Shown: positions 53,049 to 63,701 of the stretch, piece after piece
Numbering within the stretch: the stretch's first letter is position 1
How the letters are laid out: every line of letters starts with the position of its first letter
DNA from: Shewanella phaeophyticola
GTDB lineage: Bacteria; Pseudomonadota; Gammaproteobacteria; Enterobacterales; Shewanellaceae
NCBI RefSeq assembly: GCF_025398315.1
Contig: NZ_JAODOQ010000001.1
Span: 3,162,001 to 3,226,000, forward strand
DNA length: 64,000 nt
Direction of reading: 5' to 3'
Made by a program: the position numbers and the translations under genes
The notes under the pieces: generated by a model
Databases searched by the model: none
Told to the model about the DNA's origin: nothing
The model's input: only the letters and a program-made list of their open reading frames with translations

Positions 53049-54309
53049 ATGTCGAATAAAAATAGATCCAGCTCTTTTGCAGCTCAAATAAATACTTTAT
53101 TAAAAGCCACAGGTCCGGGAGTGTTAATGGCGGCTGCAGCCATTGGTGCATCACACTTAGTGGCATCGACTCGTGCAGGGAGCCGAGTTTGGTTGGCAAT
53201 TAGCCTGGCTCATTTTGTTAGTTAATATTGTAAAATATCCGTTTTTTGCCGCTGGCGCCCGCTATACAGCAGCCACCGATGAAAGCCTACTACAAGGCTA
53301 TCAAAAACAAGGTCGCGGTTATTTAATGCTCTTTACTGGACTGAATGTCATTGCTGCCATCGCCAGCACAGCTGGGGTATGTATGTTAACGGCCGCCATG
53401 TTGACTCAGTTTGTCCCGCTATCGATTGATGTATTGGCCTTAATTGTCTTATTGAGTTCATTAGCTTTACTCATTTTTGGCCATTACAAATTACTCGATA
53501 AACTCACAAAAGTGATTATGCTTGCCCTCACCTTGACCACATTAACGGCAGTCGCATTGGCGTTTAATCACCAAACAGGGTTTGCCACACCACACACAAG
53601 TGAATCTCCTTGGCAATGGGCGTATGTGGGCTTCTTAGTCGCAATGATGGGCTGGATGCCAGCGCCGATTGAAGTCAGTGCCTGGAACTCATTATGGCTC
53701 GTTGAAAAACGTAAAAGCCAAACCGTCACTGCAAAACAGGCTATTTTCGACTTCAACTTAGGCTATGTCACCACTGCGATTTTGGCGATGGTATTTTTAG
53801 CGCTTGGCGCATTAGTGATGCACGGCAGTGGCGAGCGTTTCTCAGACTCTGGGGCGATATTTGCCTCACAACTTATTACCCTCTACAGCCAAGTGATGGG
53901 TAATGAAACTCGCTATTTAATTGGGGTTGTGGCTTTTTTATGTATTTTTAGTACCACGGTAACCGTGATTGACGGCTACAGCCGCACTTTAGACATGGGC
54001 TGGAGGCTACTGTCTCACAGCAACTCACCACGCAGTTATTTAACCCCAGTCATGTTAGCGGTAAGTGCCTTGGGTTTATTACTGATTTTATTTTTTAAAG
54101 GCGCTTTATTGCCACTGCTTGAGTTTGTGATGATCCTTGCCTTTATGACTACGGTGATTTTTGCCTGGTTAAACTTCCGCTTAATGACCAGTCAAAACTT
54201 AGCCAAACAACATCGTTATGGCTATGCAATGGTCGCGCTATCCTGGTTGGGTTTAGTGTATTTAATTGGCTTTGCGCTGTTGTTTATTTATTGGTATTTA
54301 ACAAAGTGA
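53049..54309 (+). CDS. Nramp-family divalent metal transporter, frameshifted
   Basis: Joined, this gives about 419 residues of the Nramp (MntH-type) family, which imports Mn, Fe or related ions with protons. It starts at ATG 53049 (MSNKNRSSSFAAQINTLLKA) and has ATGPGVLMAAAAIGASHLVA, the helix-1 region. After STRAG a one-base insertion near 53178 (GCAGGGAGCC for GCAGGNGCC) shifts the frame; correct reading continues AEFGWQLAWLILLVNIVKYP. Ten further hydrophobic helices follow. The helix-1 metal motif, DPGN in MntH, is GPG here, so the ion or the coupling may differ from MntH. The neighbouring PH-domain gene is upstream by 16 bases. Confidence 0.85.
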
Positions 54310-54319
54310 TGTTTTTAAA

Positions 54320-55369
54320 ATGATGGATATAAACCGCGTCAAACCGAAGTTAAAGCAAGTAGCGGTATTACTCAGCCTAAGCCTATTGCCTTTATCTGCT
54401 TTGGGGTTAACCCTAACTAATGCCGATGTGCAAACAATAATAAATCAGGGCTCCAGACCCTTTACAGGCAATATATTAATCCGCGACAACCAGCAAACCT
54501 ATGTCGACCTAACGATAGGAGAACACATTCACGCTGACAGTCGCTTTTTAATTGGTTCAATTTCTAAAACCATCACCGCCACTCTGGTAATGCGGGCTGT
54601 TGATCAGCAAAAATTGTCCTTAAACGATGACATTACTGAGCATCTGAATATAGTGACCGAACACCCAATCACAATCGCGCAGTTACTCAATCATACCTCT
54701 GGTATATTGCCGCCTAAATCACCGAGCCTTAAAGCGAGATCGCAGTTTATTCCTGGCAGTCAATTTAGCTACTCAAATTATGGCTACAAACTGCTCGGCG
54801 ATATTCTTAGCCAAAGCGACCAAAAGCCCTACGCTGAGTTGGTTAATCAATTTGCCAAACAATACCAACTCGATATAAGCGCAGATGTGGGTGAGATAAC
54901 CGACCTGTACGCTCAACAGCCGCGATTAGTGCACGGATTTATGGAGCAACAACAGCAACGTGTACTGTTAGATGAGTTCACCATAGACAATGGCTTTATT
55001 GCATTTGGCGCCATGCAAGCCAGTAGCCAAGGCATAGCGGCATTTATTGAGGGCTTAACCCAACAGCAGTTTTTATCTGCCACGAGTTTACAAGCAATGA
55101 CCTCACCTAGCGCCAAAAGGCCGCATCGTTGGGGCGAATTAAATTATGGCTATGGTTTGCAAATTAGTCAGCTGCCTGGCTTAGTTGAATACAGTCATAC
55201 GGGGTATTTGCCCGGATACATCAGCGCCATGATCTATTATCCACAAACGCAATTAAGCGTAGTGATTTTAGAAAATACCTCCTGGGACCTAGACAATATG
55301 GAGCGTGTTTTTGGTTTGCATGACAAAATTCGCCAGACCATAAGAAATCAAATAAAAACTGACGATTAA
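54320..55369 (+). CDS. Beta-lactamase-family serine hydrolase
   Basis: This 349-residue protein has a signal peptide (LKQVAVLLSLSLLPLSALGL) and the serine beta-lactamase/penicillin-binding (class C, esterase) motifs: SxxK in FLIGSISKTITATLVMRAV, YxN in FSYSNYGYKLLGDILS, and HTG in VEYSHTGYLPGYISAM. HTSGILPP is also typical. Such proteins include D-aminopeptidases, esterases and PBP4*-like enzymes; without KTG replaced by a lactamase-specific arrangement I would not call resistance. It follows the Nramp gene after 10 bases, so they are probably co-transcribed, and is likely periplasmic. Confidence 0.88.
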   Translation: MMDINRVKPKLKQVAVLLSLSLLPLSALGLTLTNADVQTIINQGSRPFTGNILIRDNQQTYVDLTIGEHIHADSRFLIGSISKTITATLVMRAVDQQKLSLNDDITEHLNIVTEHPITIAQLLNHTSGILPPKSPSLKARSQFIPGSQFSYSNYGYKLLGDILSQSDQKPYAELVNQFAKQYQLDISADVGEITDLYAQQPRLVHGFMEQQQQRVLLDEFTIDNGFIAFGAMQASSQGIAAFIEGLTQQQFLSATSLQAMTSPSAKRPHRWGELNYGYGLQISQLPGLVEYSHTGYLPGYISAMIYYPQTQLSVVILENTSWDLDNMERVFGLHDKIRQTIRNQIKTDD

Positions 55370-55453
55370 TCTGACGCTACGCTGATAACTCGCTATAATA
55401 GCGCCTCGTCACTTGACCTAAACTATTTATGCGCAGCCGCGCCAGAGAACCTT

Positions 55454-55918
55454 ATGATTAACAATGATATTCTTCGCCGTATTCGTTTTGTGTTTGATTA
55501 CTCAAACGCCAAAATGATTAACATTTTCAGCCAAGCTAATACCGAAATCACCTCAGATCAAATTATTGCACTGCTGAAAAAAGAGGACGAAGAAGGCTAT
55601 CAAGCGTGTAATGACAAATTAATGTGTCAGTTTTTAGATGGATTGATTATCAACAATCGCGGTCTAAAACCAGGTACCGAAGTCCCTGCACCATTAAAGC
55701 AATTAACCAATAACCTTATTTTCAAAAAATTACGCGTTGCACTCGAAATGCGTGAAGAAGATATTATTGCCACCTTAGCCTTAGCCGACTTTGCCATGTC
55801 TAAGTCTGAGCTTGGCGCACTGTTCCGTAACCCTGACCACAAAAACTATAAAACCTGTGGCGACCAAGTGTTACGAAACTTTGTAAAAGGCTTATCGATT
55901 AAACATCGCGGCAAGTAG
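55454..55918 (+). CDS. DUF1456-family protein (YehS-like)
   Basis: This 154-residue protein has two copies of the DUF1456 repeat. The first is NNDILRRIRFVFDYSNAKMI to MCQFLDGLIINNRG; the second is NNLIFKKLRVALEMREEDII to LRNFVKGLSIKHRG. Each begins with a helix followed by LALADF- or IFSQAN-like segments and ends with the RG(L/K) motif. The family is cytoplasmic, widespread in gammaproteobacteria and of unknown function. The gene is monocistronic with a strong terminator 32 bases after the stop. Confidence 0.92.
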   Translation: MINNDILRRIRFVFDYSNAKMINIFSQANTEITSDQIIALLKKEDEEGYQACNDKLMCQFLDGLIINNRGLKPGTEVPAPLKQLTNNLIFKKLRVALEMREEDIIATLALADFAMSKSELGALFRNPDHKNYKTCGDQVLRNFVKGLSIKHRGK

Positions 55919-55949
55919 TCTCACGACAAATACTGAGATAACCCTCCAT

Positions 55950-55977
55950 AAATGCACAGCTTAGGCTGTGCATTTTT
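55950..55977 (+). terminator. Hairpin terminator
   Basis: AAATGCACAGC, a TTAG loop and GCTGTGCATTT are followed by T residues. Confidence 0.9.
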
Positions 55978-55999
55978 GTTAGTAGCGCTTAATTTAAAC

Positions 56000-56297
56000 A
56001 ACAACCAACTCCTTGTCCAAATCAGCCGGACAATAATTCTATCCTATTGCGCGTTAATCAGTGATGACTCAGCGAGAGTTTAACAGGGCTTAAACAAGGC
56101 GCATGGCTGAATGAATAGTTATTCTCTTTCGAAGTCATGCAACGCAGTGTAAGCCCTTTTAAAACTCGCCTAAAAGGAATGTCCCAGCAGCTTTTGCTCT
56201 ACATTCTCGCTATTTGAGGCAGCACCATGACGATACGGCTTAATCGAAAACTGCTGGACGCATTCTGAGTGGTCACTTATTGATGCGGATTGGTATC
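56000..56297. repeat. Diverged intergenic repeat with an ATACCAATCC-type end
   Basis: Read on the minus strand it starts ATACCAATCCGCATCAATAAG and contains AGAATAACTATTCATT and GGGCTTACACTGCGTT. The end resembles those of the 309-bp MITEs, and the internal organisation (TAGTTATTCTC next to ATGCAACGCAG) is similar, but identity is low. It fills most of the gap before maeA; no gene is present there. Confidence 0.5.
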
Positions 56298-56405
56298 ATT
56301 ATAAAAAACGTGATTTTAATCACTTAACAGACCACAAAAAACATCAGACGTGGTAATCTAGCCCGATAAATATACTAATCACAAACACACACATTAAGGT
56401 TCCCC

Positions 56406-58094
56406 ATGGACGATAATAAACGCCCCCTATATCTTCCTTTCGCTGGTCCTGCGATTCTTGAATCTCCTCTGCTTAATAAAGGCACTGCATTTAGCGAAGA
56501 AGAGCGTATTTACTTCAATCTCGAAGGATTATTACCTTGGGTAATTGAAACCATTGACGAGCAAGCATCACGTGCTTACGACCAGTTCAAAAGTTTCAAT
56601 AACGACCTTGATAAACATATTTATTTACGCAACATCCAAGACACCAACGAAACCTTATTTTACCGTTTACTGCGTAATCACATCAGCGAAATGATGCCGA
56701 TTATTTACACCCCTACCGTAGGGTTAGCCTGTGAGCGTTTCTCAAAAAACTATCGCCGTAACCGTGGTTTATTTATTTCATATACCAATAAAGACCGCAT
56801 TGATGACATTTTAAATAACTCTACTCGCCATAAAGTTAAGGTAATTGTAGTGACAGACGGCGAGCGTATTTTAGGTCTTGGCGACCAAGGTATTGGCGGC
56901 ATGGGGATCCCCATTGGTAAATTGTCGTTATACACCAGTTGTGGCGGGATCAGTCCGGCATATTGCCTGGCAGTGACTTTAGACGTAGGTACAGATAACC
57001 CACACTTACTCGAAGACCCAATGTACATGGGTTGGCGCCATCAGCGTATTGGCGGTGATGAGTACGCCGAGTTTATTGAAGCATTTATGCAAGCGGTAAG
57101 TCGTCGTTGGCCAGATGCGTTAATCCAGTTTGAAGATTTTGCGCAAAAAAATGCCATGCCACTGCTTGAGCGTTACAAAGACAAATACTGTAGCTTTAAC
57201 GACGACATTCAAGGCACAGCGGCGGTTACGGTTGGGTCATTACTTGCAGCGTGTAAAGCGGCTAACAGTAAATTGAGCCAACAACGCGTCACCTTTTTAG
57301 GTGCCGGTAGTGCGGGCTGTGGCATTGCTGAAGCCATCGTGGCACAAATGGTTGCCGAAGGCATTAGCGACGAGCAGGCGCGTTCACAAGTCTTTATGGT
57401 TGACCGTTGGGGCTTACTACTGGACAACATGCCTAACCTGTTGCCCTTCCAGCAAAAATTAGCGCAAAAATGCTCAGAAGTGAATGCATGGGATAACTAC
57501 AGCGACCATATTTCACTGTTAGATGTGGTTAACAACGCCAAGCCAACCGTATTAATTGGTGTGTCTGGAGCCCCTGGTTTGTTTAGTGAAGAAATCATTC
57601 GTGCCATGCACAGTCACTGCGAACGCCCAATTGTGTTCCCATTGTCTAACCCAACCAGCCGAGTTGAAGCCACGCCAAAAGACATTTTACACTGGACATC
57701 TGGCCAAGCATTAGTGGCGACAGGTAGCCCGTTTGAACCTGTCGTCATTAATGGCGAAACGTTCGAAATTGCCCAATGTAACAATAGCTTTATCTTCCCG
57801 GGGATAGGTTTAGGCGTTTTATCTTGCGGCGCGAAACGCGTATCAGATGAAATGCTTATGGCGTCAAGCCAAGCGTTATCAGAATGCTCACCATTAGGTA
57901 AAAATGGTACTGGTTCGTTATTACCCAAACTGGAAGAAATTCAAGAAGTCAGTAAATATATTGCATTTGCTGTTGCCAGAACGGCTATCGATCAAGGCTT
58001 AGCATTACCCTGTACCGACGAACTGCTTAAACAGTCAATCGACGCAAACTTCTGGGAACCAGAATACCGTCGTTATAGACGCACCGCATTTTAA
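56406..58094 (+). CDS. maeA: NAD-dependent malic enzyme
   Basis: This 562-residue enzyme (SfcA/MaeA type) decarboxylates malate to pyruvate with NAD. Motifs: [20 protein letters not shown] with the catalytic Tyr, [40 protein letters not shown], the metal-binding [10 protein letters not shown] and [20 protein letters not shown], and the NAD-binding [38 protein letters not shown] is also conserved. Length and composition are normal and the gene is intact, unlike many of its neighbours. A terminator shared with the converging DUF3069 gene follows. Confidence 0.97.
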   Translation: MDDNKRPLYLPFAGPAILESPLLNKGTAFSEEERIYFNLEGLLPWVIETIDEQASRAYDQFKSFNNDLDKHIYLRNIQDTNETLFYRLLRNHISEMMPIIYTPTVGLACERFSKNYRRNRGLFISYTNKDRIDDILNNSTRHKVKVIVVTDGERILGLGDQGIGGMGIPIGKLSLYTSCGGISPAYCLAVTLDVGTDNPHLLEDPMYMGWRHQRIGGDEYAEFIEAFMQAVSRRWPDALIQFEDFAQKNAMPLLERYKDKYCSFNDDIQGTAAVTVGSLLAACKAANSKLSQQRVTFLGAGSAGCGIAEAIVAQMVAEGISDEQARSQVFMVDRWGLLLDNMPNLLPFQQKLAQKCSEVNAWDNYSDHISLLDVVNNAKPTVLIGVSGAPGLFSEEIIRAMHSHCERPIVFPLSNPTSRVEATPKDILHWTSGQALVATGSPFEPVVINGETFEIAQCNNSFIFPGIGLGVLSCGAKRVSDEMLMASSQALSECSPLGKNGTGSLLPKLEEIQEVSKYIAFAVARTAIDQGLALPCTDELLKQSIDANFWEPEYRRYRRTAF

Positions 58095-58116
58095 TAAATA
58101 TTAAGCGCCTTAAACT

Positions 58117-58146
58117 AAAAAATCCCAGCTTGGCTGGGATTTTTTA
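58117..58146. terminator. Bidirectional hairpin terminator
   Basis: AAAAAATCCCAGC, TT, GGCTGGGATTTTTT forms a perfect stem between the converging maeA and DUF3069 genes. Confidence 0.92.
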
Positions 58147-58173
58147 TGTTTGCTTACAATGGTTAAGTAAACA

Positions 58174-58608
58174 TTAAGCAGACATAACTTGCTTAAAACT
58201 GTTTAACATTGAGCGATCGGTGCGAGCTTTTTTCAACTTACGCAAACATTCTTTCAATGACTGCTCAGCTAAACGACCAAACACCCCGTCGTATTCATTG
58301 TTATTCATTTCTTCTTCAGAATCGGCACTGTCAGCAATTTCTTGTGCCACACGGCTTAATTGCATCCAGGCATTGGCAATATAAAAGCCATGAAACTCTG
58401 CTTTAGTCATTAACTTTTGAGCGCTGCCAGGCAATGCATCCCAAGCCTGAGTAAACGCATTGGCATTGTCTGTGAGCAGTTCTTTAAACAAGCCCTCATA
58501 TGCCTCTAACAGCGTTTCTGGTAGTTGGTCCATTGGTAGCACTTTATTCGCAACATTATACGAAACTTGCTTGGCGACATCTTGATACTGCTGATCAACG
58601 TTACTCAT
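58174..58608 (-). CDS. DUF3069-family protein
   Basis: This 144-residue soluble helical protein belongs to a gammaproteobacterial family annotated as DUF3069. Recognisable segments are VSYNVANKVLPMDQLPETLL, EAYEGLFKELLTDNANAFTQ, HGFYIANAWMQLSRVAQEIA and the C-terminal KARTDRSMLNSFKQVMSA. No Cys, signal or membrane segment. The function is unknown. A ribosome-binding site AGAGAAAG lies before the ATG at 58608. It converges with maeA and has no close upstream partner. Confidence 0.82.
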   Translation of the reverse strand: MSNVDQQYQDVAKQVSYNVANKVLPMDQLPETLLEAYEGLFKELLTDNANAFTQAWDALPGSAQKLMTKAEFHGFYIANAWMQLSRVAQEIADSADSEEEMNNNEYDGVFGRLAEQSLKECLRKLKKARTDRSMLNSFKQVMSA

Positions 58609-59022
58609 GGCTTTCTCTCTAACATGTTAATAGACCCTAAGTTCGTCACTTAGGCTTGATAACAAAGCCTGCTCATCTGTTAGCTATGCTCATCAAGGCG
58701 TCTTTATACCCGGGTATAAAAGCGAATGCAAATTTGGCTCAAAACCTTAACAAACCGGCTGCCTTGATTATGTTAACCATGTTAGGTAACACCCACTATA
58801 CTGTGTAGCTCAAGCTGAATCGTTTTTTTAACAATGTAAACGCTAAAATGAGAGATACCAAACGGTCAAAATAATAAATTAAGTGCTATTGTTTTAATAT
58901 GAGATGTCATCTCAAAACACCAACGATGATGATGGGTTAAACGCAAGACTTTTACGACTAAACACGCTACTCTACAAACTGATAGCTCGTTCAATAATAA
59001 TCACAAATGAGACTTCGCTGCT
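58609..59022. other. Non-coding stretch upstream of the GGDEF gene
   Basis: About 410 bases with no credible gene. I see A/T-rich promoter-like DNA and no repeat or terminator. Confidence 0.4.
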
Positions 59023-60900
59023 TTGTTTACGACTAAATTACTCAATATAATCATATTGGCCAGCATCATAATGATGTCTTGCCATGTTAATGCTAACACC
59101 ATTGATAACGCGCGCGCCGATGAAATTTACCAAAAAATTGATCGTGGCGATGTTTCGTCAATTGATGAAATAAACCTGTTACTCAAGGAATATAAAAATA
59201 GCATCGCGGTTGATGACACAGTTCGTCAACAATTAAATATAAGACAGACCTGTTGGAACCACCCTGCCAATAACGCTGAACAACTCAATACCGCCATTCG
59301 CTACGCCGATGAATACCTAAACATATACAAACAGCCCAGCCCGTCACCGATTCAAGTTGACTTAACATTATGTAAAATTTTGTTTTTACATCAACAAGGT
59401 CAAAACCAAAATATTTTAAAGCCATTAGACAATGCCATCAACAATGCTTATTTATTAGAAGACCCACGCTTAATTGCTGATAGTCGTAGTCTCCGAGGCA
59501 CCATTTTATCTTATATAGGTAATTTTAGTGCCGCCTTAGAAGATCTTATTACCGCGCAAAACTTGTATGAGTCACTAAAACTCGATTATTAGGTCAACGC
59601 CAATTTACGTGAACTTGCCAATAGTTACCGCCGCTTTGGCGACCCAGGTACTGCGTTAACCTACCAAACCAAACTTGAAACTAACTACTTAAAAAATAAT
59701 AAAGCCTTCGAGGCAAACCTAATCAATATTGAAATGGCCATGTCATTTGAAGAGCTAGGTCGCTACCAAGAGGCTAATGATCGCTATCAAAAGGCACGTG
59801 AATTTTGGCTTAAAGAAAATGAGTTAATTGCCGCAGCAGACATGGCCGTGAGTATTGGAGGTAACTTCATTAACTTAAATCGGCTAGACCAAGCCAAAAC
59901 CATGTTAGAGCAAGCCCAAAAACATATCACACCCGATATTGCCAGTAGTTATAGCTACATGAATTTGTACCTTGCCAAAGTCCACCACAAACTAGGCAAT
60001 CACAGCCAGGCACTCGAATATATAATCAACGCCGAAAAGGCATTTAACGACCACCATAACGCTCGTGGCCTCAACCTAGTGTTACAATTAAAAAGCCAAA
60101 TATATCAAGCGCTAGAGCAATGGTCCGACGCTTATCATTCATTATCAGCTTATGTTGAAGCACACGACGCACTCGACAAAAAGACCATGTCAGACAGAAA
60201 CTCCGAGATGCAAGCACGCTTTAACACTGACAAAATTCAATCTGAAAACAGCATACTAGTGCAGCGGGATAAAGACAAAGAACAGCAACTGCAAATGATG
60301 AAACGCAACGAACAAATGCAAATTATTATTATTGTTCTCGTGGCCATTATTTTAGCCATAGTATCAGTATTTGCTTACAAACAGCTTATGCGAAAACAAC
60401 AGTTTAAATTTTTAGCATTAACCGATGAGCTCACTAAACTATCAAACCGACGCGACACTTATGCACAAGGACAACATTTTTTAAAAGCGGCTCAACAATC
60501 GGCTAAGCCTTTCTCAATTATCTCTTTCGATGCCGATCACTTTAAAAAAGTGAATGACAATTTAGGCCACGAGATAGGCGATAAAGTATTAATCAAGTTA
60601 GCCTCAATTTGCTCAAGCATGATGCGCGAAACAGATGTAGTTGGCCGAGTGGGCGGCGAAGAGTTTTTGGTGTTATTGCCTAATATCGATAAAACCAAAG
60701 CCATTGAAATCGCAAACCGCTTAATTGACACCATCGCCAATTATGATTGGAGCCAAATTTCACCCCATTTACATCAAACAATCAGTGCTGGGGTGGCAAG
60801 CTACAGTAACGAAACTGAATTATCACCATTATTACTTAAAGCCGATAAAGCACTCTATTCAGCCAAAGCCGCGGGCAGAAACTGTGTCAAAGCAGAGTAA
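59023..60900 (+). CDS. Exported TPR-GGDEF diguanylate cyclase with an in-frame TAG
   Basis: The joined frame encodes 625 residues: a signal peptide (LLNIIILASIIMMSCHVNAN), a periplasmic region with tetratricopeptide-like repeats (GNFSAALEDLITAQNLYES, GRYQEANDRYQKAREFW, GNHSQALEYIINAEKAF), a coiled coil, one transmembrane helix (IIIIVLVAIILAIVSVFAYK) and a cytoplasmic GGDEF domain (LTDELTKLSNRRD, FDADHFKKVNDNLGH, GRVGGEEFLVLLP). The GGEEF signature and an upstream RETD inhibitory-site motif indicate an active cyclase making c-di-GMP under product control. A TAG at 59590-59592 interrupts the frame after LKLDY where CAG (Gln) is likely; the rest is in the same frame. If real, only the GGDEF half would be made from an internal start such as ATG 59734. 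Confidence 0.88.
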
Positions 60901-60940
60901 AACGAGTATAATTTCTGCTTGTTTACTCAATAATAGCGCT

Positions 60941-62166
60941 ATGACTGCAACGACCCCAGCTTCAACGCCAGATCAACAAAACGATCTCACTCGCCAATCA
61001 GCTGAGCCATGTCCTTTGACAGCGGCTCAACTTGACGCGCTCAATCGGCAAATAAAACAGTGGGGAAAAGAGCTGGGCTTTGCCCACATTGGGGTTGCCG
61101 ACGTTGACTTAACTCAGCACCAGGCCAGTTTGCAACAATGGCTGGATAAAGGCTATCACGGTGAAATGAACTACATGGCGAGTCACGGCATGATGCGCGC
61201 ACGCCCTCACGAACTCCACCCAGGTACCTTACGAGTGATTTGTGCACGCATGGATTACCTGCCGCCAGAGGCTGGTTTTGCCAGTAATTTAACCGACCCC
61301 AACTTAGCTTATATCTCTCGATACGCCGGCGGACGCGACTATCATAAACTGATGCGTCAACGCCTTAAAAAACTCGGCGACAACATTACCGCGCACTGCC
61401 AAACCCTCGGGTTTGATGACAGTAATTTCAGACCTTTTGTTGACTCGGCTTCAATCTTAGAGCGTCCATTAGCCGACAAAGCAGGCATAGGCTGGACAGG
61501 TAAGCATTCGCTTCTTTTGCATCCCAATGCAGGCAGCTGGTTTTTTTAGGCGAGTTATTGGTTAACTTACCACTGCCATTAGACATACCAATTGAAGAAG
61601 GCTGCAACACCTGTGTTGCCTGCATAAAATCCTGCCCAACCGACGCCATAGTCGAGCCTTACGTAGTCGATGCGCGCCGCTGCATATCGTACTTAACCAT
61701 TGAGTTACAAGGGGCTATACCAGAAGAATTTCGGCCTTTAATAGGCAACCGTATTTACGGCTGCGACGACTGCCAATTAGTGTGCCCAGTCAACAGCAAA
61801 GCGCCAATAACAGCAGAGTCTGACTTTCATACCCGCCAAGCGCTTATTCAACCTGAGTTAATCGATTTATTTGCTTGGTCAGAAACCTTCTTTTTGCGCC
61901 AAACCGAAGGCAGCGCCATTAGACGAATCGGCCATAAACGCTGGCTACGCAATATCGCTATAGCATTAGGCAATGCCCCTGCAAACCCAAATATCATCGC
62001 CGCACTCGAGCAACGCAAACTCAGCGACGAAGTCGACGCCATGGTAATCGAACATATCGACTGGGCAATTGCACAACAAAAGCAAAAAGCACCACAAGAG
62101 GCGCTTTCACGTAAAACCCAACGCGTCATCCGCTCGATAGAAAAAGGTTTACCGAGAGATGCCTAG
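60941..62166 (+). CDS. queG: Epoxyqueuosine reductase, frameshifted in a T-run
   Basis: QueG reduces epoxyqueuosine to queuosine in the wobble position of certain tRNAs, using cobalamin and two 4Fe-4S clusters. Joined from ATG 60941 (MTATTPASTPDQQN) the protein has about 408 residues. The first part has IKQWGKELGFAHIGVADVDL, MNYMASHGMMRARPHELHPG and WTGKHSLLLHPNAGSWFF. Then a run of seven T at 61541-61547 gives a stop; eight T would continue FLGELLVNLPLPLD. The second part has the ferredoxin motifs CNTCVACIKSCP and CDDCQLVCP. The homopolymer makes this a candidate sequencing error or slippage site. Need for B12 links it to the cob operon. Confidence 0.92.
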
Positions 62167-62207
62167 ATTTTGGGCTATCGAGCCAGTCAGCATAAACCTT
62201 CAGGATG

Positions 62208-62414
62208 TTAAGTATCTAAGGTAAAGCCCACTTTTATGGTGACTTGCCAATGGGCAACTAACCCCTCTTCTAGATGACCACGAGTTTCAATCACTTCAAA
62301 CCAACGCAAATGCTTAACTGTTTTATTGGCCTGGGCAATGGCATTTTTAACCGCATCGTCACTGCTGATGGGCGATGAACCGACAAGTTCAATAATTTTA
62401 TAAGTATGACTCAT
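62208..62414 (-). CDS. Dodecin-like flavin-binding protein
   Basis: This 68-residue protein is a dodecin: a small protein that forms hollow dodecamers and binds flavin or related compounds. The segments [40 protein letters not shown] and [20 protein letters not shown] match the family, including the Trp of the flavin stack. It converges with queG, with 40 bases between the stops. A ribosome-binding site GGAGCTAAG lies before its ATG. Confidence 0.92.
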   Translation of the reverse strand: MSHTYKIIELVGSSPISSDDAVKNAIAQANKTVKHLRWFEVIETRGHLEEGLVAHWQVTIKVGFTLDT

Positions 62415-62795
62415 GCTTAGCTCCTTATGTTCAGATCTTTAAAGTGCTGCTGATAAATAATTAATCCTTTATCAGTATAGCCTTAAGCTTGTCTGTTCGC
62501 CTTTTTCTATCGCTCGAGGTTTTGGGGATATGATGTCAATCGTATGATGCTGGCAAGCGCTTCTTTTGTTCAAATATGTGCTTTGGTTATCGTTTGACCT
62601 GCTCTGTAATAAAAGAGAACTGAGTTATTGAATATTGTATACAGCAAAGTCGCTTTATTAACTAAAATTAATAGTCAAATATGTAAAAAAACTCATACAG
62701 GCGTCTGGACGTCTAGAAGTTTATTGTGTTACTCTCTTGCAAAGCAATCGAATTGATTTCATCAGCTAGTTGAGCAAGATTCATGTGGAGAGAAA
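62415..62795. promoter_or_regulatory. Divergent promoter region of dodecin and metR
   Basis: No gene is present. It contains MetJ boxes at 62699-62722 about 75 bases before metR. Confidence 0.5.
62699..62722 (+). promoter_or_regulatory. Three tandem MetJ boxes upstream of metR
   Basis: AGGCGTCT, GGACGTCT and AGAAGTTT follow in 8-base phase and match the MetJ consensus AGACGTCT in 7, 7 and 5 positions. This is the classical arrangement for MetJ repression. Confidence 0.8.
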
Positions 62796-63701
62796 ATGAT
62801 AGAGCTTAGACACCTTCGCACCTTGATGGCGTTAAAAGAAAGTGGCAGTTTGGCAGGTGCAGCTAAAAAACGGTTTGTAACCCAGTCGGCGCTTTCTCAT
62901 CAAATTAAAGAGTTAGAGACTCGTATTAACTCAGCGATTTTTGTTCGAAAAAGTAAACCGTTAACTTTCACTCATGAAGGGGCGCGACTGCTGAATTTAG
63001 CAGAAGAAATTTTACCGAAGGTGATTGCAACTGAATCTGATCTTAAGCGTGGTCTTGAAGGTGAAAGTCAGCAACTTAAATTAGGCATTGAGTGCCATAG
63101 TTGTTTTCGTTGGTTGATGCCAGTGATTGAACAGTTTAAGCAACATGCTCCCGAAGCGCAGGTTGATATTTCAAGTCGTCATTTGTTTGATTCACTTAAT
63201 GCACTGCAAACCGGTGGATTAGACATTGTACTGACCTCAGATCCTGTACCTGGCCACAGTGTGGCGTATCAACATTTGTTTGATTTTGAGGTAAAGCTAG
63301 TCACATCAAGCGAACATCCACTCGCGAAAAAAGCGTATGTGACACCGCCTGATTTGGCTAAAGAAACAGTGATTAGCTACCCTGTGCCATTAGCACGCTT
63401 AGACATTTACAAGCACTTTTTAGAGCCTGCTGGTGTTGAGCCTGGCGAACAAAAGCAATGCGATTTAACCTCAATGTTATTGCAACGCGTCGCCTGTAAT
63501 GATGGTGTCGCGACGCTACCAACATGGTCAATTCGCGAAAGCCAAGGCTTGAGTTTAGCTGCGGTAAAATTAGGTGCTGAAGGACTGAAACGCCCTTTAT
63601 TTGGCGCTTATCGCCGCGATGCCACTAATGCTAATTTGATTCAAAAGTGGCTTGAGCTTGTGGCAAGTGAAGGGCTCGCACTACAACGGATTAATCAATA
63701 G
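62796..63701 (+). CDS. metR: LysR-type regulator of methionine synthesis
   Basis: MetR activates methionine genes with homocysteine as co-activator. The 301-residue protein has the LysR helix-turn-helix (IELRHLRTLMALKESGSLAG, VTQSALSHQIKELETRIN, IFVRKSKPLTFTHEG) and the MetR-specific effector-domain segments LGIECHSCFRWLMPVIEQFK, DIVLTSDPVPGHSVAYQHLF and DGVATLPTWSIRESQGLSLA. The position behind MetJ boxes supports the symbol. The gene overlaps the converging hypothetical gene by 21 bases at the 3' end. A GGAGAGAAA ribosome-binding site lies before the ATG. Confidence 0.95.
   Translation: MIELRHLRTLMALKESGSLAGAAKKRFVTQSALSHQIKELETRINSAIFVRKSKPLTFTHEGARLLNLAEEILPKVIATESDLKRGLEGESQQLKLGIECHSCFRWLMPVIEQFKQHAPEAQVDISSRHLFDSLNALQTGGLDIVLTSDPVPGHSVAYQHLFDFEVKLVTSSEHPLAKKAYVTPPDLAKETVISYPVPLARLDIYKHFLEPAGVEPGEQKQCDLTSMLLQRVACNDGVATLPTWSIRESQGLSLAAVKLGAEGLKRPLFGAYRRDATNANLIQKWLELVASEGLALQRINQ

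Noticed and set aside
54320..55369. Antibiotic-resistance beta-lactamase
   Set aside because: The motifs are those of the broad serine hydrolase family, which includes esterases and peptidases; nothing points specifically to drug hydrolysis.
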